Assembly: GCA_964411505.1 (NCBI GenBank)
Contig: CAYPLH010000070.1
Span: 1 to 18,782, forward strand
Length of the DNA stretch: 18,782 nucleotides
Direction: 5' to 3'
Source: CAYPLH01 sp964411505
GTDB lineage: Bacteria > Bacillota > Clostridia > CAYPLH01 > DUMO01
Under the pieces are notes generated by a model. It searched no databases, had not been told where the DNA came from, and saw only the letters and a program-made list of their open reading frames with translations. The translations under genes were made by a program, and so were the position numbers. Positions 7,353 through 15,022 of this stretch are shown here, one piece after another (within the stretch, counting starts at the first letter, position 1; each line of letters starts with the position of its first letter).

Positions 7353-7384
7353 ATTGTCTAGGAAAGTATACTTTCCTAGACAAT
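7353..7384. repeat. 32-bp perfect palindrome upstream of rluB
   Basis: ATTGTCTAGGAAAGTA (7353-7368) is followed immediately by its exact reverse complement (7369-7384) with no loop base. It begins 68 bases upstream of the rluB start and would lie in that gene's leader or promoter area. There is no T-tract on either side, so it does not look like a standard terminator. Confidence 0.85.
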
Positions 7385-7420
7385 CAAAAAATGTCATGCT
7401 AATTTTATCACACATTCAAC

Positions 7421-7538
7421 TAGTACTACAGTGTTAAGTTCATCTGTTTACATTTATTCATGCGACTGCTAAGAATAACCACTAATACTTTTTATATTAT
7501 TTATATTAGGATAGTTTGGAAATAACACTGTAGCACTA
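7421..7538. mobile_element. 118-bp segment bounded by 16-bp inverted repeats (MITE-like)
   Basis: TAGTACTACAGTGTTA (7421-7436) and TAACACTGTAGCACTA (7523-7538) are inverted copies matching at 15 of 16 positions, separated by 86 AT-rich bases with no ORF. This is the form of a miniature inverted-repeat element or the shrunken remains of an insertion sequence. I could not identify a target-site duplication, so a long-range hairpin or two regulator sites remain possible. Confidence 0.45.
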
Positions 7539-7543
7539 TCTAT

Positions 7544-7576
7544 AAAACAAAAAGTGGCTAAGCCACTTTTTGTTTT
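7544..7576 (-). terminator. Intrinsic terminator of the ytfIJ unit
   Basis: A perfect 15-bp stem, AAAACAAAAAGTGGC (7544-7558) with GCCACTTTTTGTTTT (7562-7576), has a 3-base loop. Read on the minus strand it has a GC-rich core followed by T-rich sequence, and it starts 6 bases past the ytfJ stop. Its A/T symmetry would let it act in both directions. Confidence 0.85.
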
Positions 7577-7581
7577 ACCTA

Positions 7582-8043
7582 CTATTCTTCGTCATCTTCT
7601 ACCAAATCACTGGTCTTAACTTCCTTCACCACTTTTACTTTTTTCTTTGTGCATTCATTAACCTTCTCTAATAATTCAGGTACCAGATCTAAAATTCTGT
7701 CAAGCGAAGAATTTATATTTACCGGCATCAATTTGATCTGACCTTGTCCAACAACCATGAATGCAACAGGATGAATACTGACACCAGCACCGCTCCCCCC
7801 TGCAAAAGGATATTTGCTACTTTCTGTTGTTTTATCATCTTCACCCTCAACTTCATCTCTTTTTAAAGTATTCCCATATTCACCGCCACCAGCGGCAAAA
7901 CCAAAGCTCACTCTTGATATTGGAATTATTACTGTCCCATCAGGTGCTTGTACAGCATCACCTACAATTGTATTAACATCAACCATATTTTTTATACTTT
8001 CCATTGCTGTAGTCATAAGCCCTTCAATTGGATGTTCCGCCAA
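7582..8043 (-). CDS. ytfJ: YtfJ/GerW family sporulation protein
   Basis: This 153-residue protein belongs to the family whose Bacillus member is made in the developing spore and is needed for normal L-alanine-triggered germination. Recognisable features are HPIEGLMTTAMESIKNMV (4-21), GDAVQAPDGTVIIPISRVSFGFAAGGGEYG (29-57), GGSGAGVSIHPVAF (82-95), and an acidic/basic C-terminal tail. The start is a TTG with GGTGG 7 bases upstream. It overlaps the end of the DUF2953 gene by 20 bases, the same ytfI-ytfJ pairing seen in Bacillus, which implies translational coupling. The molecular activity of the family is unknown. Confidence 0.9.
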   Translation of the reverse strand: MAEHPIEGLMTTAMESIKNMVDVNTIVGDAVQAPDGTVIIPISRVSFGFAAGGGEYGNTLKRDEVEGEDDKTTESSKYPFAGGSGAGVSIHPVAFMVVGQGQIKLMPVNINSSLDRILDLVPELLEKVNECTKKKVKVVKEVKTSDLVEDDEE

Positions 8044-8692
8044 CTATATCACCACCTATTGATTTATTTATAACTATCTTTTTCTTAACAGCCAGTTTTC
8101 CATATTTTAGTACCATAATAATAATATGTACTATTTTTAAACTAAATATACAATATAAATCTAATTCAAATCTTTTTTTTAAAAAATCCGAGTTAATCTC
8201 GACATGTTTTTTTATAACCTTAAAGTTAGCCTCAAGCAGCACAGTAACTAAACCTGCAATTGACCATGCTATACCACTTACTATACCTGTATAGTATGCT
8301 TCACCTGTTCCTATATATGCATCAAGACTAAATTCCTCAACTAAAAGATTTGATTTTAAGTAATTAAGTAAAATATCAAACTTATCGACTTTATATTTCA
8401 CATCTTGTATCTTTTTTTTTATTTCTGAGTATGAAAGCCTTACTTTTTCCTTATCAATCTTCTTCTCTGTCTTACCTTTTTTGCTGGTTGTTCTTAATTT
8501 AAAACCGTTTTTATAGAAATCCACCAATGAAATTTCATACTTGTATTTAATTATGCCTTTTAAATAGAATATAGACAGAATAATATCATCATCAGTACCT
8601 TTTCTGACATATTCAAACACAATCTTTATTCTTGAAAATACTAACATAGTGATTAGTACTATAAAAAAAGCCATTAAAACATATTTAAGCAC
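8024..8692 (-). CDS. ytfI: DUF2953 membrane-anchored protein (YtfI-like)
   Basis: This 222-residue protein has an N-terminal transmembrane segment (about 1-20, LKYVLMAFFIVLITMLVF). A strand-rich region follows (GTDDDIILSIFYLKGIIKYKYEI), then a Lys-rich helical section (73-110). A more hydrophobic C-terminal half (about 127-195) contains the AYIGTGEAYYTGIVSGIAWSI-type segment typical of DUF2953. The start is GTG with AGGTG 5 bases upstream. It overlaps ytfJ, and co-conservation with ytfJ points to a shared sporulation or spore-envelope role, though its own function is not known. Confidence 0.82.
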   Translation of the reverse strand: MLKYVLMAFFIVLITMLVFSRIKIVFEYVRKGTDDDIILSIFYLKGIIKYKYEISLVDFYKNGFKLRTTSKKGKTEKKIDKEKVRLSYSEIKKKIQDVKYKVDKFDILLNYLKSNLLVEEFSLDAYIGTGEAYYTGIVSGIAWSIAGLVTVLLEANFKVIKKHVEINSDFLKKRFELDLYCIFSLKIVHIIIMVLKYGKLAVKKKIVINKSIGGDIVGGTSN

Positions 8693-8724
8693 TTTTTCAC
8701 CTAACCTAAATTTGGTTTGTTATC

Positions 8725-8752
8725 AGCAAAACTACTCTGATAAAGTTTTGCT
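8725..8752 (-). terminator. Hairpin between scpB and ytfI
   Basis: AGCAAAACT (8725-8733) pairs perfectly with AGTTTTGCT (8744-8752) over a 10-base loop, about 57 bases past the scpB stop. There is no clear T-tract on the minus strand, so it could be a weak terminator, a processing site, or part of the ytfI leader. Confidence 0.4.
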
Positions 8753-8809
8753 CATTACATATTTTTCCCAATAAGAAATAATTTAGACATGCAATTAGAC
8801 ATATAATAA

Positions 8810-9334
8810 TTATTGAAAAGAGGTAATTGAACCAAGCATTGGCAGATCCTTTATAGATGAAAATCCAAAACTACGCAAAAATTCTTCAGTTGTTTTGTAT
8901 ATAATTGGTTTACCGGGTGTTTCAAGGCGTCCTGCTTCCTTTATAAGATTACGCTCAATTAATCGTAAAATAGAACTATCAGAATTAACACCTCTAATTT
9001 GCTCAATTTTTGCTCTTGTCACTGGTTGATTGTAAGCGATAATAGCTAGGGTTTCAAAAGCAGCTTGGGATAAGCCCTGTTTTTGTCTAGGCTGAAAAAG
9101 CTTCATTATATACTCATGGTGCTCAGGTTTTGTACAAAACTGGTAGCCTTCATCAATCTCCCTTATCATTATTCCCCTAGAGGAGGTGCTAAATTTTATC
9201 ATAAGATTAGAAATTATGTTTCGTAATGTCTTTTTATCTATTTCTATAATCTCACACATTTTCTCTAGTGAAAGAACATCTCCATTTGCAAAAAGAAGAC
9301 TCTCTACTAAAGATTCAATATCTCTTATTTCCAT
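8810..9334 (-). CDS. scpB: Segregation and condensation protein B
   Basis: ScpB is the winged-helix partner in the SMC-ScpAB condensin complex, which organises and separates the chromosome. The 174 residues carry two winged-helix domains: an N-terminal one (about 1-75, SLVESLLFANGDVLSLEKM) and a second with the conserved LSQAAFETLAIIAYNQPVTRAKIEQIRGVNSD region (about 88-120). The late segment TPGKPIIYKTTEEFLRSFG is also characteristic. The ATG follows the scpA stop by only 6 bases, and the site TGAGGG overlaps that stop, so translation is probably coupled. Confidence 0.93.
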   Translation of the reverse strand: MEIRDIESLVESLLFANGDVLSLEKMCEIIEIDKKTLRNIISNLMIKFSTSSRGIMIREIDEGYQFCTKPEHHEYIMKLFQPRQKQGLSQAAFETLAIIAYNQPVTRAKIEQIRGVNSDSSILRLIERNLIKEAGRLETPGKPIIYKTTEEFLRSFGFSSIKDLPMLGSITSFQ

Positions 9335-9340
9335 TTTCCC

Positions 9341-10132
9341 TCACAAAAAATCTTGCTGATTTATTATTTCTGACAATCCCTTGCCAGTACTTTTTCTTTG
9401 TACTATAATCTCTGAAAAAAGATTTTTTTGTTTCAACCATACCTTTTTGTTTTTTGCTAGTTCTAAAATTGCTAAAAAACCTGTTACAACTTCTATCGTT
9501 GATCGTTCTTTTAATGAAAAAAACTTTGAAAATCCAAAAAAGTTCTTCTTTAATAATATCTTTATTATTTCATCTATTTTACTTTTCATGGAAACTACTT
9601 CTTTTTTCAATATTTGGGTCATGCTTTTTTCATTGCTTTTGTTAGTCTTTCTATCATTTCTGTCAAGTAGATCCTGATAAACATTAACTAGTTGAGCAAT
9701 GGACAGTTCAAGTATTTCTGTCTCATAGTCAAAAGCATATGCCTCTGGCAACTTGTAGTGCGCACTCTCCCACTTTTTTTCTCGTTCTTTTAGAATTTCG
9801 CTAAAATCCTTGTACTTTTTATACTCTACAAGTTTTACCACAAGTTCTTCTCTAGGGTCAACCTCATTTTCCTCTTCAGTTTTCTTCCCAGGAAGGAGCA
9901 TTTTCGATTTTATATGGAGTAGCATAGATGCCATTACCAAAAACTCACTTGCTATCTCAAGATCAAGCTCTTTCATAGCAAAAAGATACTCCATGTACTG
10001 GTCAGTTATGACATTGATTGGTATTTCATAGATGTTAATTTTATTTTCTTCAATTAGATGGAACAATAAATCAAACGGACCTTCAAAATTCTTAATTTTA
10101 ATTGTACAGGCATCAGTTAATGCACTTTTCAA
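9341..10132 (-). CDS. scpA: Segregation and condensation protein A
   Basis: ScpA is the kleisin that bridges the SMC heads and binds ScpB. The 263 residues include the N-terminal SMC-binding part with FEGPFDLLFHLIEENKINIYEIPI (about 15-38) and DQYMEYLFAMKELDLEIASEFLVMASMLLHIKSKMLLP (44-81). A charged middle follows (82-150), then a C-terminal winged helix (about 195-263, FSLKERSTIEVVTGFLAILELAK). The start is TTG with GAGGTTGG upstream. The scpA-scpB pair is tightly arranged. A 97-base gap to trpS upstream contains a terminator-like hairpin, so the pair may have its own promoter. Confidence 0.93.
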   Translation of the reverse strand: MKSALTDACTIKIKNFEGPFDLLFHLIEENKINIYEIPINVITDQYMEYLFAMKELDLEIASEFLVMASMLLHIKSKMLLPGKKTEEENEVDPREELVVKLVEYKKYKDFSEILKEREKKWESAHYKLPEAYAFDYETEILELSIAQLVNVYQDLLDRNDRKTNKSNEKSMTQILKKEVVSMKSKIDEIIKILLKKNFFGFSKFFSLKERSTIEVVTGFLAILELAKNKKVWLKQKNLFSEIIVQRKSTGKGLSEIINQQDFL

Positions 10133-10181
10133 ATTACCAACCTCTTTTACTAATCATTCTGTTCCACTTTACACAATTTAT

Positions 10182-10206
10182 AAAAGCTCAGGGCACATTA
10201 GCTTTT
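10182..10206 (-). terminator. Hairpin downstream of trpS
   Basis: AAAAGCT (10182-10188) pairs with AGCTTTT (10200-10206) across 11 bases, and on the minus strand the right arm ends in a TTTT run. A small adjacent dyad GTGAAGACTTCAC (10208-10220) sits between it and the trpS stop. It plausibly ends the trpS transcript before scpA. Confidence 0.5.
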
Positions 10207-10229
10207 TGTGAAGACTTCACCAAATACCT

Positions 10230-11213
10230 TTAGTCAATTCTCATAGCGCTTCTTATTTCCTTCATAGTGACACTAGCTTTTTCCAACGCCTTTTTATTTC
10301 CGGCATTTATGACTTCATCAACTATTCCGGGCTTTTTCAAAAGCTCCTGCCTTTTCTCATACATTGGTGCAAAATATTCAACCATTTTATCTGAAAGGTG
10401 CCTCTTACACTGAACGCAACCAATTTTTCCTCCTTTGCACTCTTCTTCAATCTTGGATAGTTCTCCATCATTGAAAATTTTATGATATGCAAATACTGAG
10501 CAAACTTCAGGATGACCAGGATCAGTTTTCTTGATTCTTTGAGGATCAGTAACCATTGTCATTACCTTTTTTCTAATAACCTCAGGACTATCTGAAAAAG
10601 CTATTGTATTACCATAACTCTTGCTCATTTTTCTGCCATCCGTACCCGGTAAAACCTTAGCTTGAGTCAATTTGCCCTGTGGCTCAGGAAATACGTTACC
10701 ATATAGGTAATTAAAGCGTCTTGCAATTTCTCGTGTGAGCTCAAGATGGGGCAGCTGATCTTCACCCACTGGTACAAAGCTAGCTTTGTATAAAAGAATA
10801 TCGGATGCCATAAGACATGGATACCCAAGGAAGCCGTAGGTTGTAATATCCTTATCCTTTAGCTGAGTTAATTGATCTTTGTAAGTGGGACATCTTGTAA
10901 GCCATGACAACGGAGTAGTCATAGAAAGTAAAAGATGAAGTTCCGCATGCTCCTTAATGCTTGATTGTAAAAACAAAACACATTTATTAGGATCCAATCC
11001 AGCAGATAACCAATCTATTACAAGTTCATTAATATTTTTCTTAATTTCAGATGTATCCTCATAGCCTGTAGTAAGAGCATGCCAGTCGGCTACAAAAAAA
11101 TAACATTCAAACTCCTCTTGGAGCCTAACCCAATTTTCGAGCGCTCCAAAATAGTTGCCAAGATGCAAAGCTCCGGTTGGTCTCATTCCACTAACAATAA
11201 TTTTCCTATCCAT
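10230..11213 (-). CDS. trpS: Tryptophanyl-tRNA synthetase
   Basis: This class I synthetase charges tRNA-Trp. The 327 residues match bacterial TrpRS. The HIGH-type motif is HLGN (17-20, in RPTGALHLGNYFG), and the KMSKS loop is exact at 195-199. Late in the chain four cysteines occur as C238-x20-C259-x6-C266-x2-C269, resembling the [4Fe-4S] ligand set known in Thermotoga-type TrpRS. The ATG is preceded by AGAGGTAAGG. There is no T-box in the 132-base upstream gap; a TTGACA at 11265-11270 (minus strand) is a possible -35 without a convincing -10. Confidence 0.96.
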   Translation of the reverse strand: MDRKIIVSGMRPTGALHLGNYFGALENWVRLQEEFECYFFVADWHALTTGYEDTSEIKKNINELVIDWLSAGLDPNKCVLFLQSSIKEHAELHLLLSMTTPLSWLTRCPTYKDQLTQLKDKDITTYGFLGYPCLMASDILLYKASFVPVGEDQLPHLELTREIARRFNYLYGNVFPEPQGKLTQAKVLPGTDGRKMSKSYGNTIAFSDSPEVIRKKVMTMVTDPQRIKKTDPGHPEVCSVFAYHKIFNDGELSKIEEECKGGKIGCVQCKRHLSDKMVEYFAPMYEKRQELLKKPGIVDEVINAGNKKALEKASVTMKEIRSAMRID

Positions 11214-11345
11214 ACCTTACCTCTTTTCAAATTGTTAATTTAAACAAACGCTCAAGCAAAATACTGTCAATTTGGAGTATATGCTGTAGCTAATACTATA
11301 TCTTTATGGCAAACTTTTAAATTAATATTGCCGCTGGTATTAAGA

Positions 11346-12005
11346 TCATATAAATAAATTGACTATTACACTTGCTATACTAATTATTAAGCTTTCTATA
11401 GGCATAGTAATCAAATTAATCACCCTTGTAAATTGCCTTGAAAATAGAAATATGACCATCATCAAACCTATAACGAGGTAATTCTCATATTCTATCATTT
11501 TATAGTATTGCCTTGATGGTAGTATTGTTCCAAGTATCTTTGAACCATCAAGCGGAGGAACTGGTATCAGATTAAATATTGCAAGTGTGAGATTTAACCT
11601 GATAAATTCATTACTTAAAAGCAGTATAATAATTTTTAGGTTCCAATTAGTAACAGTACTAAGGTTGTAAATACTGCTTATGTATACAAAGGGAAAAGCA
11701 AATAAAAACGCGAGTAGAATATTGGACAATGGTCCTGCGAGACTTACAAGCATAGTACCCTTCTTCCTATCTTTAAAATACATCGGATTTATAGGTACCG
11801 GCTTTGCCCATCCTATGCCTGCTATTAGCACCATTAATGCTCCAAAAACATCAACATGCTTTATTGGGTTTAGTGTCAACCTACCCTGATTCTTTGCAGT
11901 AGGATCCCCTAGTTTATATGCAATAAATGCATGTGAAAATTCGTGAAAGCTTATTGAAACCAGAAAAACAACTGCAATGAATATATAATTAATTAGAATT
12001 CTCAA
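11346..12005 (-). CDS. Site-2-type membrane zinc metalloprotease (peptidase M50)
   Basis: This 219-residue intramembrane protease has the zinc motif HEFSH at 21-25 in its first transmembrane helix and the third-ligand motif NLIPVPPLDGS with D153. NPIKHVDVFG (46-55) and SLAGPLSNILLAF (88-100) are typical of the short, PDZ-less M50 subgroup. Hydrophobic helices lie at about 5-25, 55-67, 85-110, 123-150 and 172-190, and near the C-terminus. The start is TTG with ATAGGAG 8 bases upstream. It follows lysA by 55 bases on the same strand and probably shares its transcript. The substrate is unknown; it lacks the features of SpoIVFB or RseP, so no pathway is assigned. Confidence 0.88.
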   Translation of the reverse strand: MRILINYIFIAVVFLVSISFHEFSHAFIAYKLGDPTAKNQGRLTLNPIKHVDVFGALMVLIAGIGWAKPVPINPMYFKDRKKGTMLVSLAGPLSNILLAFLFAFPFVYISSIYNLSTVTNWNLKIIILLLSNEFIRLNLTLAIFNLIPVPPLDGSKILGTILPSRQYYKMIEYENYLVIGLMMVIFLFSRQFTRVINLITMPIESLIISIASVIVNLFI

Positions 12006-12060
12006 TCAATTCACTCCTATAAAAAAACTTGCTATTTGGTGATTCTCCCAGTCTAATTAT

Positions 12061-13377
12061 TTATAGATCATGGGGAATAATATCATTTCTTATAATATCA
12101 TTATAATCTTCCCTTTTTACTATCAATCTTGCTTTTCCATTCTTTACTAGCACTACTGCTGGTTTTGGTAAGCGGTTATAATTGCTGGACATGGAATAGT
12201 TGTATGCGCCTGTTGCAAATATTGCTAGGATGTCACCAGCTTCAATTTCAGGCATCATTATATCCTTTGCTATAAGGTCACCCGACTCACAGCATCTTCC
12301 CGCTATTGTTATTTTTTCAATTTTCTTATCTTTAGCTTTATTAGCTATAGCACCATCATATCTGGCTTGGTACAATGCATATCTTGGATTATCCGTCATC
12401 CCACCATCTATTGAAACATATTTTCTTATTCCCTCAATTTCCTTAATTGCTCCTACAGTATAAAGTGTAATTCCAGCCGGACCAACAATGGATCTTCCTG
12501 GTTCCATCAAAACAAAAGGAACTCTTAATCCTTTGCTTTCGCAAATAGATTTTATAACTTTTGAAACTGTTTCAATGTACTTTTCATACATAACCGGATT
12601 ATCGTCTGATACATACTTTATACCAAATCCACCTCCTAAGTTAAGCTCATTTATTTCTATACCGAGCTTTTCTTTTAAATCTGCAGCAAAAGAAAGCATA
12701 ATTTCTGCAGCTAACTTAAAAGGTTCGACATCGAAAATATGGGATCCTATATGGCAATGTATGCCTACCACATTAATGTTTTGCATTTTTGATGCTTCTT
12801 CAATTATCTTAAAAGCTTCCCCATTTTCTAAGGCAACCCCAAACTTGGAGTCTATTTGTCCCGTCTGGACAAAATAATGAGTATGTGCATCTATGCCTGG
12901 TTTAATTCGAAAGGAAACCTGTGCTGTTTTATTTTTTTCCCCTGCAATCCGGTTGATGTTTTGTAGTTCTTGCCTGTTGTCAACTACTATTCTTTTAATG
13001 TTATGATCAAGGGCTAGTTTAATCTCTTCAAGTGTTTTGTTATTACCATGAAAATAGACCCTATCCATTGGGAAATTGGCAGCAATAGCAGTATAAAGCT
13101 CTCCGCCACTAACAACGTCAATCCCAAGACCTTCCTGCTCTGCTATTTTACACATAGCAAGTGTGCAAAAAGCTTTACTGGCATATAAGATAAGTCCATT
13201 ACCATCATAGAACCTGTCTATAGCATTTTTATAAATCCTGCAATTTTTCCGGATTGTCATCTCATCCATAACATATAAAGGGGTACCAAACTCATGAGCA
13301 AGGTCAACACAATCACAACCACCAATTTCAAGATGGTTTCTGTCATTAACCTTCAATACTTCGCCACCTACAAACAT
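12061..13377 (-). CDS. lysA: Diaminopimelate decarboxylase
   Basis: This fold-type III PLP enzyme decarboxylates meso-diaminopimelate to L-lysine, the last step of the DAP pathway. Visible motifs are the PLP lysine K68 in ILYASKAF, HCHIGSHIFD, the phosphate-binding GGGFGIKY, the EPGRSIVG segment, and CCESGD near the C-terminus, where the cysteine and acidic residues complete the dimer active site. I chose the ATG at 13377 (438 residues), which gives the family-like MFVGGEVLKVND, over a TTG at 13392 that adds five residues. GGTGA sits close before the ATG. A promoter-like pair lies at 13538-13566. I saw no lysine riboswitch upstream. Confidence 0.95.
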   Translation of the reverse strand: MFVGGEVLKVNDRNHLEIGGCDCVDLAHEFGTPLYVMDEMTIRKNCRIYKNAIDRFYDGNGLILYASKAFCTLAMCKIAEQEGLGIDVVSGGELYTAIAANFPMDRVYFHGNNKTLEEIKLALDHNIKRIVVDNRQELQNINRIAGEKNKTAQVSFRIKPGIDAHTHYFVQTGQIDSKFGVALENGEAFKIIEEASKMQNINVVGIHCHIGSHIFDVEPFKLAAEIMLSFAADLKEKLGIEINELNLGGGFGIKYVSDDNPVMYEKYIETVSKVIKSICESKGLRVPFVLMEPGRSIVGPAGITLYTVGAIKEIEGIRKYVSIDGGMTDNPRYALYQARYDGAIANKAKDKKIEKITIAGRCCESGDLIAKDIMMPEIEAGDILAIFATGAYNYSMSSNYNRLPKPAVVLVKNGKARLIVKREDYNDIIRNDIIPHDL

Positions 13378-13537
13378 ACGTTCACCGTCCAATATCTATA
13401 TACAACATACTAATTCCAACAACGTGGCTTTTTAGAATGCACAAAGCTTTCAGTGAATTTTGACAGTCTATTTGCGCAGAATTATTATGTTCCTTCAAAA
13501 TTGAAATTTTAAGTCTTACCAATGTATATTTTAATTA

Positions 13538-13566
13538 ATGTTAACACTTATACCTTCATGCGTCAA
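13538..13566 (-). promoter_or_regulatory. Putative lysA promoter
   Basis: On the minus strand TTGACG (13566-13561) and TAACAT (13543-13538) are separated by 17 bases, about 160 bases before the lysA ATG. The -35 is strong and the -10 is moderate. The long leader leaves room for control but shows no recognised riboswitch. Confidence 0.45.
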
Positions 13567-13617
13567 GCAAAAATACACCACTCAAAAGGTGAGACATATT
13601 GTATGTGTGTCTGTTCA

Positions 13618-13650
13618 GAGGTAGCTTTTCTTTCATGAAGAAGCAACCTC
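13618..13650. other. Hairpin with interrupted stem
   Basis: GAGGT-A-GCTT (13618-13627) pairs with AAGC-A-ACCTC (13641-13650), giving a 9-bp stem broken by one A-A mismatch. It lies just past the dacF terminator and upstream of the lysA promoter. It may be a second terminator stem or the trace of a small structured RNA. Confidence 0.35.
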
Positions 13651-13662
13651 ACTACATTAATA

Positions 13663-13687
13663 CAAAAAAAAGGTGCTTCTCGCACCT
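13663..13687 (-). terminator. Intrinsic terminator of dacF
   Basis: On the minus strand AGGTGC (13687-13682), the loop GAGAA and GCACCT (13676-13671) are followed by an eight-base T-run (13670-13663). This is a classic Rho-independent terminator, starting about 57 bases past the dacF stop. Confidence 0.88.
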
Positions 13688-13743
13688 ATTGTTTACAATG
13701 TTTTTTTTTAGATAGTAATTTGAACACTAATCAACCTCAGATA

Positions 13744-14964
13744 TTATGCACGACCAAGACTTAGCCAACCTGTTACTAGCTCTGCAAACACCCTTAGAAA
13801 AGAAGCTTTCTCCACATCACATGCTGCAACAATATCTGCTTTATCCACCAGCTTATTTTCTACTGTATAAACTATTTCACCTAATTTCTGTCCTTTTTTC
13901 ACCGGAGCTTCTACGTTTTCATTAATCGTCACCTGTTTAGTTAGTTTATCCTTGTCTGCGATATTAAGAAGCAAATTGATATCTTTAGAAATGAGCAGAT
14001 TCACCGTGTTCTGAAGTCCTTTCTTCACCTCAATTTCACCAACATCATCGCCTTTTCTATTTGCCGCCCTAAGTTCAAAATTATGGAATCCATATTCAAG
14101 GAGCTTGCGTGATTCAGCAAAACGAGTATTAGAATCAGGCTCTCCCAACACTACTGATATCATGTGAAGACCTTTTTTCTCTGTGTTAGCCACAAGGCAA
14201 TGACCTGCCTTCCTAGTAAAGCCAGTCTTTAAACCTTTAGTTCCTTCATAAAAATGAATAAGCCTGTTGGTATTATCAAGGGAAAATTTCCCGTCTCTGA
14301 ATGTGTCATGCCAGATAGAGGTAAACTCAAGTATTTCAGGATATTTTAAAATCAGTTCTCTGGCCATTATTGCAATATCATATGCGGAGCTGTAATGACC
14401 TTCATCTGTTAATCCCGTACTATCGAGGAAATGGGTATTTTTCATTCCAAATTCAGCAGCTCTCTCATTCATTTTTTGAACAAATACCTCTTCACTACCC
14501 CAAACTTTTTCAGCCAAGGCAACTGTAGCATCATTCGCAGAATGAATTGCAATTGCCTTTAACATATCTCTTACAGGAAATACTTCACCCGGTTCAAGAT
14601 AAACCTGTGAGCCACCAAAGCTATACGCATTTTCACTAACTACTACTTCATCATCCATTGTTATTTTTCCAGATTCAATTGCTTCCATAAACAAATACAT
14701 GGACATTACCTTAGTTATACTTGCTATGGGAAGCTTCTCATTTTCATCTTTTTTAAGCAGAACTCTACCTGTTACAGCTTCCACCAAAATTGCTGATTTA
14801 GCTTTCAAATTAAAAATATCTGTTCCACTGTAAATGTTGGTTGCTGTTACTGCATCCCAATCATAATCAGGATCTTCAAACGCATTGACAAATATCGGTA
14901 GAGCCAAAAGGTTTATTATAATCATAATAAATGCCAGATTAGTGATTAGTATTCTCCTTAACAT
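13744..14964 (-). CDS. dacF: D-alanyl-D-alanine carboxypeptidase (PBP5/DacF type)
   Basis: This low-molecular-weight penicillin-binding protein removes the terminal D-Ala from peptidoglycan pentapeptides outside the membrane. The 406 residues begin with a signal peptide (about 1-28, LLALPIFVNA). The transpeptidase-fold motifs are SITK with nucleophile S82 and K85, S142-A-N144, and K246-T-G248. The C-terminal beta-rich PBP5-type domain (about 300-385) ends in an amphipathic stretch, SFLRVFAELVTGWL, of the type that anchors these enzymes to the membrane. GGAGGGGG lies 5 bases before the ATG. DacF is the Bacillus sporulation homologue; whether this copy is sporulation-specific or vegetative (DacA) cannot be told from sequence. 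It follows the MerR gene by 58 bases. Confidence 0.93.
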   Translation of the reverse strand: MLRRILITNLAFIMIIINLLALPIFVNAFEDPDYDWDAVTATNIYSGTDIFNLKAKSAILVEAVTGRVLLKKDENEKLPIASITKVMSMYLFMEAIESGKITMDDEVVVSENAYSFGGSQVYLEPGEVFPVRDMLKAIAIHSANDATVALAEKVWGSEEVFVQKMNERAAEFGMKNTHFLDSTGLTDEGHYSSAYDIAIMARELILKYPEILEFTSIWHDTFRDGKFSLDNTNRLIHFYEGTKGLKTGFTRKAGHCLVANTEKKGLHMISVVLGEPDSNTRFAESRKLLEYGFHNFELRAANRKGDDVGEIEVKKGLQNTVNLLISKDINLLLNIADKDKLTKQVTINENVEAPVKKGQKLGEIVYTVENKLVDKADIVAACDVEKASFLRVFAELVTGWLSLGRA

Positions 14965-15022
14965 TTTTCCCCCTCCTGCACAATACTTCTAATTAATGTT
15001 ATGCCTTAAGGAGAGGTTATAT

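Larger units (their letters stand above)
13393..13743. other. Intergenic region between dacF and lysA
   Basis: This 351-base gap holds the dacF terminator, a hairpin of unknown role and a probable lysA promoter, each listed separately. The 13393-13537 stretch is a long AT-rich lysA leader with no convincing riboswitch. No ORF of note is present. Confidence 0.6.

Noticed and set aside
9381..9677. 98-codon plus-strand frame opposite scpA
   Set aside because: It is a shadow of scpA: Phe/Ser/Leu-rich composition from antisense of Lys/Glu-rich coding, with no start signal.
11214..11345. T-box upstream of trpS
   Set aside because: The gap is only 132 bases and lacks the AAGGTGGTACCGCG-type motif, specifier loop and terminator.
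12488..12877. 129-codon plus-strand frame opposite lysA
   Set aside because: The lysA motifs on the other strand are unambiguous; this frame shows no family features.
13378..13560. Lysine riboswitch upstream of lysA
   Set aside because: The leader is long enough, but I could not find the conserved L-box core segments or a terminator/antiterminator pair.
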